From Rhizobiales bacterium 62-47 (lineage in GTDB: Bacteria > Pseudomonadota > Alphaproteobacteria > Rhizobiales > Xanthobacteraceae): a stretch of DNA of 64,000 nt. The stretch lies in contig MKVX01000013.1 in assembly GCA_001899255.1 (NCBI GenBank), forward strand, positions 186,001 to 250,000, in the 5' to 3' direction. Each line of letters opens with the position of its first letter. The first letter of the stretch is position 1. The notes under the pieces are model-generated. The model made no database searches. It was not told where the DNA came from and saw only the letters and a list, made by a program, of their open reading frames with translations. Both the position numbers and the translations under genes were made by a program. Positions 42,117 to 52,300 of this stretch are shown in pieces.

Positions 42117-43469
42117 ATGTCCGAAATGACGTCGTCACGTCCCCTCATGTCGCTGAGCCGCCGTCACGCTTTGCTTGGCGGTGCCGGCGCTGCCGCCGGT
42201 CTGTTGCTGCCGTCGCTGGCGCGCGCGCAAACCCGATTGCAGGTGACCGAAGGCAACGTCGCACCGTTGCCGATCGCGATTCCGAACTTCGTGCCCGGAA
42301 CGCCGTCCGACAATGAAGTCAGCAATGGCGTGGCGCAGGTCATCACCAACAACCTCAAGCGCAGCGGCCTGTTCGCGCCGATTGATCAGGCGGCGTTCAT
42401 CGAGAAAATTTCCAACATCGATACGCCACCGCAGTTCGCGAGCTGGAAGACGATCAATGCGCAGGCTCTCGTCACGGGCCGCATGACGCGGCAGGGCGAC
42501 GGGCGGCTGAAGGCGGAATTCCGCTTGTGGGACGTCGCGTCGGGGCAGCAGCTCACCGGCCAGCAGTATTTCACGTCGCCGGAGTACTGGCGGCGCATCG
42601 CGCACATCATTTCCGACCAGATCTATGAGCGCCTCACCGGCGAGAAGGGCTATTTCGATAGCCGCGTGGTGTTCGTCGATGAAAGCGGTCCGGCACAGCG
42701 TCGCGTCAAGCGGCTGGCATTGATGGATCAGGACGGAGCAAACGTGCGCTATCTGACGCGCGGCGCCGATCTGGTGCTGACGCCGCGGTTCTCGCCGTCG
42801 ACGCAAGAAATCACCTACATGGAATTCGGCCAGGGCGATCCGCGTGTCTACCTGTTCAACATCGAAACCGGGCAGCGGGAGATCGTCGGCAATTTCCCCG
42901 GCATGTCATTCGCGCCACGCTTTTCGCCGGATGGTCAGCGCATCATCATGAGCCTGCAACAGGGGGGCAATTCCAACCTGTATGTGATGGACTTGCGATC
43001 GAAATCGACCACGCGCCTCACCGATACGCCGGCGATCGATACCTCGCCGTCATATGCGCCGGATGGCGGACGGATCTGCTTCGAGTCCGATCGCGGCGGC
43101 AAGCCGCAAATCTATCTGATGCCCGCGGGCGGCGGCGCTGCGCAGCGCATTTCGTTCGGCGAGGGCAGCTACTCGACGCCGGTGTGGTCGCCGCGCGGCG
43201 ACTACATCGCCTTCACCAAGCAAGGCGGCGGTCAATTCGCGATCGGCATCATGAAGCCCGACGGTTCGGGCGAGCGCATTCTCACGTCGGGCTTCCATAA
43301 CGAAGGTCCGACGTTCGCGCCGAATGGCCGCGTCGTGATGTTCTTCCGCGATCCGGGTGGCAATGCCGGCCCGTCGCTCTACACGGTCGACATCTCGGGA
43401 CGCAACGAGCAGCGAGTACCGACGCCGGGTTTCGCGTCCGATCCCGCATGGTCACCGCTGCTAGCGTGA
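42117..43469 (+). CDS. tolB: Tol-Pal system translocation protein TolB
   Basis: A 450-aa periplasmic protein: an N-domain ('[24 protein letters not shown]') and a six-bladed beta-propeller with TolB/WD-like repeats ('[20 protein letters not shown]', '[19 protein letters not shown]', '[19 protein letters not shown]'). The signal peptide has a twin-arginine motif ([13 protein letters not shown]...LARA), suggesting Tat rather than Sec export. TolB contacts Pal and the TolA end. In this genome a GGDEF/EAL gene and a FeeM-like gene lie between tolB and pal. Confidence 0.96.
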   Translation: MSEMTSSRPLMSLSRRHALLGGAGAAAGLLLPSLARAQTRLQVTEGNVAPLPIAIPNFVPGTPSDNEVSNGVAQVITNNLKRSGLFAPIDQAAFIEKISNIDTPPQFASWKTINAQALVTGRMTRQGDGRLKAEFRLWDVASGQQLTGQQYFTSPEYWRRIAHIISDQIYERLTGEKGYFDSRVVFVDESGPAQRRVKRLALMDQDGANVRYLTRGADLVLTPRFSPSTQEITYMEFGQGDPRVYLFNIETGQREIVGNFPGMSFAPRFSPDGQRIIMSLQQGGNSNLYVMDLRSKSTTRLTDTPAIDTSPSYAPDGGRICFESDRGGKPQIYLMPAGGGAAQRISFGEGSYSTPVWSPRGDYIAFTKQGGGQFAIGIMKPDGSGERILTSGFHNEGPTFAPNGRVVMFFRDPGGNAGPSLYTVDISGRNEQRVPTPGFASDPAWSPLLA

Positions 43470-43656
43470 ACAAAACGTTAGCGGGTTCAACCTAGGCGTG
43501 AAACATACCGGGCAGGAACTTCCCAGTAGCCTGAAATCGTTGACGAAATTTCCTTTGTCGCGCGTGTGCGCAATGTCTCGGTAACGATGTTCGCTCAGGA
43601 AGACTTCATCTGCTCGGGGTAAAACTTCACTTCCGAATAGGACGTGTGCACGCCCG

Positions 43657-45969
43657 ATGCAGTTGGTCGACCAAGGCAAGAGACGGAGTCAGGAAGCGCT
43701 ATCGCCTGCGATTTACGCAGCGCTAGTCGAGTCTCTGTTTCAAAGCCCCAGCGTCATGTTCATGGGCAACATCTGCGCGGCCGTCGCCGCGTTGATGACC
43801 GCATTCAAGACCGGCAACATTCTGATCTGGCCGTGTGCCATGCTGATCGTGCTGTTCGGCAGCCTGCGCGCCTGGCAAATGCACGTACACGAGCGTCGCA
43901 TGGGCCCGTTCACGGTGGAAGACGCCGTGGTTTGGGAAAATCAGTATCGCTGGGGTTCGATCCTGCACGCAGGCTCGCTCGGTCTGTGGTGCAGCATCGT
44001 CTTGCTCGGCAGCGACGACCCCGTTTCGCACATGATCTGCACCGGAGTCACCATCGGCTACGTCGCTGCCGGTGCAGGCCGCAACTACGGTCGCCCGCGC
44101 ATTGTGCAGTGGCACATCCTGTTTGCCTGCGCGCCGATGTCGATGGCGCTGGCGCTGCATGGCGATCCGTATTACGTCGGCCTCGCCATCCTGCTGGTGA
44201 TGTTCTTCGCCGGCCTCAAGAACATCAACCTTAGTCTGCACCAGATCTTCGTCGACGCGCTGACCTCGAGCGCGCGAGAATCGGCGCTCGCCGGCCAGTT
44301 CGATACGGCGTTGAACAACATGCCGCACGGCCTGTGCATGTTCGGTTCGGATGGCCGCCTCGCGGTGATGAACTATCGCTTCAGCGAAATGATGCAGTTG
44401 TGTGACGACCTCGTGCACCGCGGCTCGCATGCGCCCGATATTGTCTCGGCCTGCGTCAGCGCCGGTACGCTGTCGGCGACCAATGGCGGCATTATCCTTT
44501 CCGAGATCGAGAACGCCCAGGCCGGTGAAATCATCACAGTCGATCCCGGATCGATCGAGAACCGCGCATTGTCATGGACATTCCAGCCGATGGCGGGAGG
44601 CGGCAGCGTGGTTCTGGTCGAGGATATTACGGAGCGTCGCAACGCCGAAGCCAAGATCAATCATCTGGCGCGCTACGACGAACTGACCGAATTGCCCAAT
44701 CGTGTGCATTTCCGCGACGAGATCGAACGGCTGCTGGCGGCACGGGAGGCGCCAGCGCTGTCGGCCTTGTTGTTCATCGATCTCGACCAGTTCAAGCAGG
44801 TCAACGATACGCTCGGTCATCCTTGTGGTGACCGATTGCTGTGTCTGGTGGCCGATCGACTCCGCGAAATGCTTCGCCCGGCGGACCTCGTTGCGAGGTT
44901 CGGCGGCGACGAATTCGTCGTGTTCCAGCAGGATATCGGTTCCAGCGAGGACGCCGCCGGCCTGGCGCGGCGCATCGTCGAACGCCTCAGCGAACGATAC
45001 GAAATCGATCATCACCTGGTGGAAATCGGCGCCAGCATCGGGATCGCCATGACCTGGCCCGGCGTCAGCGCCGACGTTCTGCTGAAGAATGCGGATATGG
45101 CGCTGTACCGGGCCAAGGCGGATGGCCGCGGCACGTTCTGCTTCTTCCGCGACGAGATGGCGCAAACGGTCGAGGCACGGCGCATCCTCGAACTCGATCT
45201 GCGGCGTGCGCTCGCCAATGAAGAATTCGAACTGTACTACCAGCCGCTAGTGAACTTGAAGTCGGGCCGCATCTCGACCTGCGAAGCATTGCTGCGCTGG
45301 AACCACCCGGAACGCGGCACCGTTTCGCCGATCGATATCATTCCGGTCGCCGAAGAAATGGGACTGATCGTTGATCTGGGCCGCTGGATCCTGCGCAAGG
45401 CCTGCATGGAATGCATGAAGTGGCCCGAAGCGGTCAGCGTCGCGGTGAACTTCTCGTCGCAACAGTTCCATCAGCGCGATGTGCTGAGTGAGGTTCGCTA
45501 CGCGCTCGAAGTTTCGGGACTGCCGCCGGAACGACTCGAAGTCGAGATCACCGAGTCGTCCTTGCTCCGCAATACGCAGTGGACTCACGACGTGCTTGCG
45601 CGGCTGAAGGCCGCCGGTGTGCGCATCTCGCTGGACGATTTCGGAACCGGCTATTCAAGCCTCAGTTATCTGCACAACTTCCCGCTGAACAAGGTCAAGA
45701 TCGACCGCTCGTTCCTCGAAGGCATCGATACCGATCGGCCGCTGACCTTGCTCAGGGGTGTGGCGCGGTTGAGCGCCGATCTCGGCATGTCGGTGGTGGT
45801 CGAAGGTATCGAGACCAATGAGCAACTCGAACTGATCAGTGCCGATGGCACGGTCACCGAAGCTCAAGGCTATCTGTTCAGCCGGCCGGTCCCGGCGATC
45901 AGGGTGCGGCAGTTGCTCGATGCGTCGCATGGACGCCGGGCCGTGGAGCCGTCGCGCTCGATCGCCTAA
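43657..45969 (+). CDS. Membrane GGDEF-EAL cyclic-di-GMP protein
   Basis: A 770-aa protein with about six membrane helices (residues 25-195), a PAS-like domain (about 210-330, 'ALNNMPHGLCMFGSDGRLAVMNYRF'), a GGDEF domain and an EAL domain. The cyclase motif RFGGDEF is intact. The phosphodiesterase residues also look complete: 'CEALLRW', 'VNFSSQQF', 'DDFGTGYSSLSYL', 'KIDRSFLEG'. It may therefore make and break c-di-GMP, with one activity possibly regulating the other. It lies between tolB and pal on the same strand, 187 bp after tolB. Confidence 0.93.
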   Translation: MQLVDQGKRRSQEALSPAIYAALVESLFQSPSVMFMGNICAAVAALMTAFKTGNILIWPCAMLIVLFGSLRAWQMHVHERRMGPFTVEDAVVWENQYRWGSILHAGSLGLWCSIVLLGSDDPVSHMICTGVTIGYVAAGAGRNYGRPRIVQWHILFACAPMSMALALHGDPYYVGLAILLVMFFAGLKNINLSLHQIFVDALTSSARESALAGQFDTALNNMPHGLCMFGSDGRLAVMNYRFSEMMQLCDDLVHRGSHAPDIVSACVSAGTLSATNGGIILSEIENAQAGEIITVDPGSIENRALSWTFQPMAGGGSVVLVEDITERRNAEAKINHLARYDELTELPNRVHFRDEIERLLAAREAPALSALLFIDLDQFKQVNDTLGHPCGDRLLCLVADRLREMLRPADLVARFGGDEFVVFQQDIGSSEDAAGLARRIVERLSERYEIDHHLVEIGASIGIAMTWPGVSADVLLKNADMALYRAKADGRGTFCFFRDEMAQTVEARRILELDLRRALANEEFELYYQPLVNLKSGRISTCEALLRWNHPERGTVSPIDIIPVAEEMGLIVDLGRWILRKACMECMKWPEAVSVAVNFSSQQFHQRDVLSEVRYALEVSGLPPERLEVEITESSLLRNTQWTHDVLARLKAAGVRISLDDFGTGYSSLSYLHNFPLNKVKIDRSFLEGIDTDRPLTLLRGVARLSADLGMSVVVEGIETNEQLELISADGTVTEAQGYLFSRPVPAIRVRQLLDASHGRRAVEPSRSIA

Positions 45970-46076
45970 GAGATGACTTCACTGCAAGGGCAGGCATTCC
46001 ACGCGTCATCGAACGGTATGCCGTAGCCGCTGGCAGGCTCGGTTAACCTTACTGGAGCGATTACTTTGCGCTCGCG

Positions 46077-46092
46077 TTAATAAAGCATTAAC
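46077..46092 (+). promoter_or_regulatory. CtrA-binding box TTAA-N7-TTAAC
   Basis: TTAA TAAAGCA TTAAC matches the full CtrA consensus exactly, 48 nt before the FeeM-like gene. GGTTAACC lies 36 bp further upstream. CtrA is the cell-cycle response regulator of alphaproteobacteria, so expression may be tied to the division cycle. Confidence 0.65.
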
Positions 46093-46139
46093 TTTCTGCC
46101 TTGGGCGCTTGCAGTGCTATGCGACGTGGGAGACAGATT

Positions 46140-46886
46140 ATGAGTCCGGCTCAACAGACGAGAAGCCGCTTCTTTGAGCGTGGAATTGAGCTTCTGGACC
46201 AGGTCGACTACCGCCTCGCAGAAACCGAAGCCGAAAAAGACGAAATCTACCGGTTGCGATATCGAGCCTACCTCAATGAGGGTGCTATCGAGCCCAATCG
46301 CGACCGCAAAGTCACCGATCGATTCGACGATATGATTAATTCGTGGATCTTTGGAGTGTACTTCGACGGCGTCCTGGCGAGTTCGATCCGCATCACCGTT
46401 GCGTCGCCGGAACATCCGGTTTCGCCGTCGCTCGATGTGTTCCCTGATCTGCTGGAGCCGGAGCTGGCGCAGGGCAAGGTCATCGTCGACCCCACCCGCT
46501 TCGTGGCCGATCCCAATCGCGAAAAGCGCTTTCCGGAACTGCCTTATATGACGCTGCGGCTGGCGTATGTTGCGTGCGGTTATTTCAATGCGGACATCGG
46601 TCTTGCGACTGTCCGTGCCGAGCATCAGGCCTTCTATCGCCGCGTTTTCATGCACAAGTCGATGACGCCGCCCCGTGACTATCCCGGCCTGATCAAACCC
46701 ATCTGCATGATGGCGGTCGATTATCCCAGCATGCGCGACAAGGTTTTCGCGCGCTATCCGTATTTGCGCTCGACCTACTTTGAGCGTCGCATGTTGTTCG
46801 AACGTTCGTCGGATCGGATGGCATCGCCGGTGATGAATGTGCCGGAGTTCCCGTTCGAACGGACCTCGATAGTTCCGCGCTCTTGA
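46140..46886 (+). CDS. FeeM-like N-acyl amino acid synthase (GNAT/LuxI-related)
   Basis: A 248-aa protein of the FeeM/autoinducer-synthase fold: 'RLAETEAEKDEIYRLRYRAYLNEGAI' (LuxI-like N-terminus), 'WIFGVYFDGVLASSIRITVAS', 'VIVDPTRFVADPNREKRFPELPYMTLRLAYVACGYFNADIGLATVRAEHQAFYRRVF'. FeeM joins an acyl chain from acyl-ACP to an amino acid. The actual product here is unknown. The ATG at 46140 has GTGGGAG in front, and a perfect CtrA box lies upstream. It sits between the c-di-GMP gene and pal. Confidence 0.82.
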   Translation: MSPAQQTRSRFFERGIELLDQVDYRLAETEAEKDEIYRLRYRAYLNEGAIEPNRDRKVTDRFDDMINSWIFGVYFDGVLASSIRITVASPEHPVSPSLDVFPDLLEPELAQGKVIVDPTRFVADPNREKRFPELPYMTLRLAYVACGYFNADIGLATVRAEHQAFYRRVFMHKSMTPPRDYPGLIKPICMMAVDYPSMRDKVFARYPYLRSTYFERRMLFERSSDRMASPVMNVPEFPFERTSIVPRS

Positions 46887-47026
46887 TAGCCGCGACTTGT
46901 ATTTGACGCTGATCGGCTGGCCGAATTGCCGGTCCCGGCAGCATTCCGATGTCAATCTGACGATGGCATCGTTTGAGCCGCCGATGTTTCTCGCGCCATT
47001 CACCGTCACGCCACATTTGCAAATCA

Positions 47027-47034
47027 TTAACCAT
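47027..47034 (+). promoter_or_regulatory. TTAACCAT motif upstream of pal (CtrA-type half-site)
   Basis: TTAACCAT, the half-site associated with CtrA in Rhizobiales, 135 nt before pal; an identical octamer precedes tolQ at 39713. The 282-bp gap suggests pal has its own promoter. TATAAA at 47141 could be part of a -10. Confidence 0.35.
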
Positions 47035-47168
47035 CCCGGCTGGATTTCCCGGGTTGTGGGTATTTGATCGGCTTTGGCAACACCTCATCAAGGTTGACGG
47101 AACGTTCGCTTAACCAACGCCCTGTAGACCGGGTTCATCATATAAATCGCGAGCGTGGAGGCTCCGGA

Positions 47169-47663
47169 ATGAGATACCAAGTGCGAATCCTCCAGGGATT
47201 GAAGCTGGCTGCGGTACTTGCGGTGGCGCTGTCGATGGGTGCTTGCGCCAACAAGAATGGCATGGGTGCGGACGGCGCCATGGCCGGGGCCGCCACGCCG
47301 GGCAGCCAGCAGGATTTCGTCGTCAATGTTGGCGACCGCGTGTTTTTCGAAAGCGACCAGACTGATCTGACGCCGCAGGCTGTCGCCACGCTGGAGAAGC
47401 AGGTCCAGTGGCTGCAGACCTACAATCGCTATTCCTTCACCATTGAAGGTCATGCCGACGAGCGCGGCACCCGCGAATACAACATCGCGCTCGGTGCACG
47501 GCGTGCGCAATCGGTGCGGTCGTTCTTTGCGTCGCGCGGTATCTCGCCGCAGCGCATGCGAACCATTTCTTACGGCAAGGAGCGCCCGGTCGCGGTCTGT
47601 AACGACATCTCCTGCTGGTCGCAGAACCGCCGCGCGGTGACGGTCCTCAACGCCAGTTCGTGA
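47169..47663 (+). CDS. pal: Peptidoglycan-associated lipoprotein Pal
   Basis: A 164-aa outer-membrane lipoprotein. The lipobox LSMGAC places the acylated cysteine at about residue 26. The OmpA-like peptidoglycan-binding domain is complete: 'DRVFFESDQTDLTPQAVATL', 'ITIEGHADERGTREYNIALGARRA' in character, and 'SYGKERPVAVCNDISCWSQNRRAV'. It binds TolB and peptidoglycan. GTGGAGG lies before the ATG at 47169; upstream codons are not part of the signal. It is followed by a strong terminator. Confidence 0.96.
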   Translation: MRYQVRILQGLKLAAVLAVALSMGACANKNGMGADGAMAGAATPGSQQDFVVNVGDRVFFESDQTDLTPQAVATLEKQVQWLQTYNRYSFTIEGHADERGTREYNIALGARRAQSVRSFFASRGISPQRMRTISYGKERPVAVCNDISCWSQNRRAVTVLNASS

Positions 47664-47686
47664 ATTCGTTGATCCACGACGATTTG

Positions 47687-47716
47687 CCGGCGCCTTCGGG
47701 CGCCGGTTTCGTTTTG
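47687..47716 (+). terminator. Rho-independent terminator after pal
   Basis: CCGGCGCC-TTCG-GGCGCCGG, a perfect 8-bp stem with a UUCG loop, followed by TTTCGTTTT. Confidence 0.88.
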
Positions 47717-47898
47717 GCCGTCAAATGGCGGCATCGACAGCAGCCGCCCCGACAATGTGAGCGGCTTACGGTTGCGCAAACCCACGATTTCATTCGGATT
47801 TGACTCCCGCCACTTTGCTCCAGTCACATTTTTGGCGTACTCCAGCATTTCATGGTGAAGCGCGCCGGGTTTGGCGCCCATTTCTTCGACAGGCGAAA

Positions 47899-48945
47899 AT
47901 GTCAGTCCGATATTCAAAGACCGCGCTTGCCAAGGCCGCGCGGCTTACCGTGATGGCGACAACCATCGCGTTTGCATTTCCAGCTGCCGCGCAGCGGCAA
48001 TTCGACGACAATGACGATCCGGCGCTGCGGGTCGAGCAACTGGAGAACCGGTTGCGCCAATTGACCGGGCAGAACGAAGAGCTGCAGCATCGCAATCAGG
48101 TGCTCGAGCAGCAGCTTCGACAGCTTCAGGGCAGTGTGCCGCCGGCCGGTCAGGCTGCGGCGCCCGCGTCTCAGCCAGCGGCCGCCGTGGCGCCTCCGGT
48201 GCAGTCCAATCCGGCAGCCAATCAAGCCTATGGCCAACCGCAGCGTCCACAGGTCTATCAGAGCCAACCGCCGGTCTATGGCAATCAGCAGCCGGCGCCG
48301 ATCGTGCCACCGCCAGCGGCTGCGCAGTCGCAGGGCCGGGGCGATGCCTTCGATCCCAACCGTAACCCGAACGCACCCGGCGCGCCGCGCGCACTAGGCG
48401 GCGGCCAGTTGCCGGTCGCGCGGGATGCGCCGGTGGGTGCGCCTGGCGGCCGCGATGCCGGTGAACCGCTCAACCTATCCAATGTCGGTGGCGGCGCGCA
48501 GCAGGGCGGCGTTCCGCCGGTCAACAACAACGCGGCTGCTCTGACCACTGCGCCGCCAACGCAGTCGCCGCGCGACGAATTCGATCTCGGCATCGGCTAT
48601 ATGCAACGCAAGGATTATGCGCTGGCCGAGGAAACCATGCGCAACTTCTCGCGCCGTTATCCGAACGATCCGCAGGTCGCCGATGCGCAGTATTGGCTTG
48701 GTGAGAGCTTCTTTCAGCGACAGAAATACCGCGAAGCGGCCGAAGCTTTTCTCGCGGTGACGTCGAAATATGACACCTCTGCGAAAGCGCCGGACGCGTT
48801 GCTGCGGCTCGGCCAATCGTTGGCGGCGTTGAAGGAAAAGGAAGCGGCCTGTGCCGCGCTCGGCGAGGTTACGCGCAAATATCCGCGCGCATCGCACAGC
48901 GTCAAACAGGCCGTTGATCGTGAACAGAAGCGGGTGAAGTGCTAA
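47899..48945 (+). CDS. cpoB: Tol-Pal system protein YbgF/CpoB
   Basis: A 348-aa periplasmic protein: a signal peptide (…AARLTVMATTIAFAFPAAAQ), a trimerising coiled coil ('LRVEQLENRLRQLTGQNEELQHRNQVLEQQL', about 45-80), and a Pro/Gln/Ala-rich linker (about 85-220). A C-terminal TPR domain follows ('FDLGIGYMQRKDYALAEETMRNF', 'AQYWLGESFFQRQKYREAAEAF'). CpoB coordinates peptidoglycan synthesis with Tol-driven constriction in E. coli. The linker is much longer than in E. coli. The ATG at 47899 begins a proper signal sequence. Confidence 0.93.
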   Translation: MSVRYSKTALAKAARLTVMATTIAFAFPAAAQRQFDDNDDPALRVEQLENRLRQLTGQNEELQHRNQVLEQQLRQLQGSVPPAGQAAAPASQPAAAVAPPVQSNPAANQAYGQPQRPQVYQSQPPVYGNQQPAPIVPPPAAAQSQGRGDAFDPNRNPNAPGAPRALGGGQLPVARDAPVGAPGGRDAGEPLNLSNVGGGAQQGGVPPVNNNAAALTTAPPTQSPRDEFDLGIGYMQRKDYALAEETMRNFSRRYPNDPQVADAQYWLGESFFQRQKYREAAEAFLAVTSKYDTSAKAPDALLRLGQSLAALKEKEAACAALGEVTRKYPRASHSVKQAVDREQKRVKC

Positions 48946-49007
48946 CCCGCTGCGGATAGCTCGCGACCGAATTTGTCCGGCGCGCTGAGGGGTGCTTGCA
49001 AGCGGTC

Positions 49008-50084
49008 ATGGCTGACCAGGACGACGTTCCGATCTCCGCGCGCGATGCGAAGGAACTGTTCGCCGACTATCGGACAGCGCCCGCAATCGTTCTTGCGGTC
49101 TCCGGCGGGCCGGACTCGGTTGCCATGATGTGGCTGGCGGTGCGCTGGCGCCGCGCGCTGCGGCGCGGCCCGCGTCTTGTTGCCGTGACTGTCGATCATG
49201 GCTTGCGCACCGAGTCCGCGCGGGAGGCCAGCGACGTCAAGCAACTGGCGAAAGCGTTCGGGATCGAACATCGCACCGTGCGCTGGCGTGGCTCCAAGCC
49301 AAAAACCGGATTGCCAGCAGCGGCGCGCGAGGCGCGTTATCGCCTGCTGACCCAGGTCGCGCGCGCCAGCGGTGCTACGCATCTGCTGACCGCGCACACC
49401 CGTGACGATCAGGCCGAGACACTGCTGATGCGGATGGCGCGCGGCAGCGGTCTGGCCGGGCTCGGCGCCATGGCACGTCTCTCGGAGCGTGACGGTCTCA
49501 TGTTGGCACGGCCGCTGCTTGAGATGCCCAAGGGCCGATTGCTGGCGACGTTGGCCAAGGCGAAACTGAGCTTCGCGGTCGATCCGACCAATCAGGATCG
49601 CAATTACACCCGTCCGCGGTTTCGCGCTTTGATGCCGGCGCTGGCCGCCGAAGGTTGCGACGCGCGCAATCTGGCTCGCCTGGCCGCGCGCCTGGCACGC
49701 GCCAATGCGTCGCTCGAATTGATGGTGGATGGGGCGGAGCGGTTACTCGCCATGCGGGATCGGCAGGCTGCGATCCTTCCGCCTCCAGCCGGCGTGGGGT
49801 TCGATGCCGTGGCCTTCGCCGGCCTGCCCGACGAAATCCGCATCCGTCTTATGCAGCGTGTCCTTAACAGGATTGGCCACGAGGGACCCGCCGAGTTCGG
49901 CAAGGTCGAAGCGTTGGTCATGGCGCTGGATCGCGCCAAGACCGGTTCAGATGGCAAAAGCCTTAATGTTTTCAAGCAAACCCTCGCCGGAGCGGTGATC
50001 ATTCGCAAGAAAGGTCGTCTCGCGATCCTCCCGGCTCCGCCGCGGGGCGCGGCTCAGCGTCGGGGCGGGCCCGATAGCACTTAA
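49008..50084 (+). CDS. tilS: tRNA(Ile)-lysidine synthase TilS
   Basis: A 358-aa cytosolic enzyme that adds lysine to C34 of the CAU-anticodon tRNA-Ile so it reads AUA. The PP-loop SGGPDS is near residue 34, followed by 'VTVDHGLRTESAREA' and 'LLTAHTRDDQAETLLMR', both TilS signatures. The protein lacks a long extra C-terminal domain. The ATG at 49008 is used; a TTG four codons upstream is possible. It is in the conserved position between ybgF and ftsH. Confidence 0.94.
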   Translation: MADQDDVPISARDAKELFADYRTAPAIVLAVSGGPDSVAMMWLAVRWRRALRRGPRLVAVTVDHGLRTESAREASDVKQLAKAFGIEHRTVRWRGSKPKTGLPAAAREARYRLLTQVARASGATHLLTAHTRDDQAETLLMRMARGSGLAGLGAMARLSERDGLMLARPLLEMPKGRLLATLAKAKLSFAVDPTNQDRNYTRPRFRALMPALAAEGCDARNLARLAARLARANASLELMVDGAERLLAMRDRQAAILPPPAGVGFDAVAFAGLPDEIRIRLMQRVLNRIGHEGPAEFGKVEALVMALDRAKTGSDGKSLNVFKQTLAGAVIIRKKGRLAILPAPPRGAAQRRGGPDST

Positions 50085-50168
50085 CCACCGTGGTAAAACC
50101 CGTATAAACCTGCCATGATTTAAGCCCGAACAAGCGCCAGGATGCGCTAAATAGTCCCGACCGGTTCT

Positions 50169-50199
50169 CTTGGCAGGGACCGGGGCGACACCTAGATTG
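50169..50199 (+). promoter_or_regulatory. Candidate sigma-32 (RpoH) promoter of ftsH
   Basis: CTTG at 50169-50172, 18 nt, then CCTAGATTG, close to the alphaproteobacterial heat-shock pattern CTTG-N17/18-CCTATNT. It is 58 nt before the ftsH ATG, and ftsH is a common RpoH target. Judged by eye only. Confidence 0.4.
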
Positions 50200-50256
50200 T
50201 AGGCTAGCCGTCCAAGGACACTGGATCGCGTTCCGCGCGATCACGAAGGAACATCG

Positions 50257-52179
50257 ATGAACGCCAATCTGCGCAACTTCGCCCTGTGGGTCATTATCGT
50301 ATTGCTGCTGTTGGCTTTATTCACGCTGTTCCAGAATCCGGGCCAGCGGACATCGTCACAGGACATCTCCTTCTCGCAGTTGCTGACCGAGGTCGATCAG
50401 AACCACGTTCGTGATGTCGTGATCCAGGGGCCGGATATCCACGGCACCTTCACCAACGGCTCCAGCTTCCAGACTTATGCGCCGAGCGACCCGACGCTAA
50501 TCAAGCGCCTGTATGATGCCAAGGTTTCGATCACGGCCAAGCCGCCGGGCGACAACGTGCCGTGGTTCGTTTCGCTGCTGGTATCGTGGCTTCCGTTCAT
50601 CGCGCTGATCGGCGTGTGGATTTTCCTGTCGCGCCAGATGCAGGGCGGCGCCGGCAAGGCGATGGGCTTCGGCAAATCGCGCGCCAAGATGCTGACCGAG
50701 GCACATGGACGGGTGACGTTCGAGGACGTCGCCGGCGTCGATGAGGCCAAACAGGATTTGCAGGAGATCGTCGAATTCCTCCGTGACCCGGGCAAGTTCC
50801 AGCGGCTCGGCGGACGCATTCCGCGCGGCGTGCTGCTGGTCGGGCCTCCCGGCACTGGTAAGACGCTGATCGCGCGCGCCGTTGCGGGAGAAGCCAATGT
50901 GCCGTTCTTCACCATCTCGGGTTCGGACTTCGTTGAAATGTTCGTCGGCGTCGGCGCCTCGCGCGTCCGCGACATGTTCGAGCAGGCCAAGAAGAACGCG
51001 CCGTGCATCATCTTCATCGACGAAATCGACGCGGTCGGCCGTCATCGCGGCGCCGGTCTTGGCGGCGGCAACGATGAGCGCGAGCAGACGCTGAACCAGT
51101 TGCTGGTCGAGATGGACGGCTTCGAGGCAAACGAGGGTGTCATCCTCATTGCCGCCACCAACCGTCCCGACGTGCTCGATCCCGCGCTGCTGCGTCCGGG
51201 CCGCTTCGACCGTCAGGTCGTGGTGCCGAATCCGGACGTTGTTGGCCGCGAGCAGATCCTCAAGGTGCACGTCCGCAAGGTGCCGCTGGCGCCGGATATC
51301 AACCTCAAGACCATCGCACGCGGTACGCCGGGCTTCTCCGGCGCCGACCTGATGAACCTCGTCAACGAAGCCGCCCTCACCGCCGCGCGCCGCAACAAGC
51401 GCATGGTGACGCAGGCCGAGTTCGAAGAGGCCAAGGATAAGGTGATGATGGGCGCCGAGCGCAAATCGCTCGTCATGACCGAGGAAGAGAAGTTGCTGAC
51501 GGCTTATCACGAGGGCGGTCACGCCATCGTCGGCCTGAACGTTGTCGCCACCGATCCGATCCACAAGGCGACGATCATTCCGCGCGGCCGTGCGCTCGGC
51601 ATGGTCATGCAACTGCCCGAGCGCGACAAGCTGTCGATGTCGCTCGAACAGATGACCTCACGTTTGGCCATCATGATGGGTGGACGTGTGGCTGAGGAAA
51701 TGATCTTCGGCCGAGAGAAGGTGACGTCGGGTGCTGCGTCCGACATCGATCAGGCGACGCGTCTGGCGCGCATGATGGTGACGCGCTGGGGCCTGTCCGA
51801 GGAACTCGGCACCGTGTCCTATGGCGAGAACAATGACGAAGTGTTCCTCGGCATGCAGGTCAATCGCCAGCAGAACGTTTCCGAAGCCACGGCGCAGAAG
51901 ATCGACAACGAGGTCCGGCGGCTGGTCGAGACCGGCTACAAGGATGCCACGCGCATCCTGACCGAGAAGCGGGCCGATCTGGAGACGCTCGCCAAGGGGC
52001 TGCTCGAATATGAAACGCTGACCGGCGATGAGATCACCGATCTCCTCAACGGCAAGAAGCCGAATCGTGAATCGGTGCTTGAGCCCACCGGGCCGCGCAC
52101 GTCGGCGGTGCCGCCGGCCGGCAAGCAGCGTCCGCGCCCCGATGCGGATCCGGGTCTGGAGCCGCAGCCGCAGGCTTGA
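50257..52179 (+). CDS. ftsH: ATP-dependent zinc metalloprotease FtsH
   Basis: A 640-aa inner-membrane AAA+ protease. Two helices (about 7-24 and 104-124) flank a periplasmic domain. Walker A is GPPGTGKT and Walker B '[16 protein letters not shown]', followed by the SRH '[18 protein letters not shown]' and the zinc site HEGGH with its third ligand further on ('[12 protein letters not shown]'). It degrades misfolded membrane proteins and selected regulators. It ends in a Pro-rich tail and a clear terminator. A possible heat-shock promoter lies in the 172-bp upstream gap. Confidence 0.98.
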   Translation: MNANLRNFALWVIIVLLLLALFTLFQNPGQRTSSQDISFSQLLTEVDQNHVRDVVIQGPDIHGTFTNGSSFQTYAPSDPTLIKRLYDAKVSITAKPPGDNVPWFVSLLVSWLPFIALIGVWIFLSRQMQGGAGKAMGFGKSRAKMLTEAHGRVTFEDVAGVDEAKQDLQEIVEFLRDPGKFQRLGGRIPRGVLLVGPPGTGKTLIARAVAGEANVPFFTISGSDFVEMFVGVGASRVRDMFEQAKKNAPCIIFIDEIDAVGRHRGAGLGGGNDEREQTLNQLLVEMDGFEANEGVILIAATNRPDVLDPALLRPGRFDRQVVVPNPDVVGREQILKVHVRKVPLAPDINLKTIARGTPGFSGADLMNLVNEAALTAARRNKRMVTQAEFEEAKDKVMMGAERKSLVMTEEEKLLTAYHEGGHAIVGLNVVATDPIHKATIIPRGRALGMVMQLPERDKLSMSLEQMTSRLAIMMGGRVAEEMIFGREKVTSGAASDIDQATRLARMMVTRWGLSEELGTVSYGENNDEVFLGMQVNRQQNVSEATAQKIDNEVRRLVETGYKDATRILTEKRADLETLAKGLLEYETLTGDEITDLLNGKKPNRESVLEPTGPRTSAVPPAGKQRPRPDADPGLEPQPQA

Positions 52180-52200
52180 GCGAAGCGAAACTGAGTTGAA

Positions 52201-52227
52201 AAATGCGGCGGCGACGCCGCATTTTTT
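52201..52227 (+). terminator. Rho-independent terminator after ftsH
   Basis: AAATGCGGCG-GCGA-CGCCGCATTT, a perfect 10-bp stem ending in a run of six T. Confidence 0.9.
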
Positions 52228-52300
52228 ATGCGGAGGTGCACGGCGGCCGGCCCCGCTCGGTCGCTGGATCGGCCGATACGACAGTGGACAGTTTGTCGTC

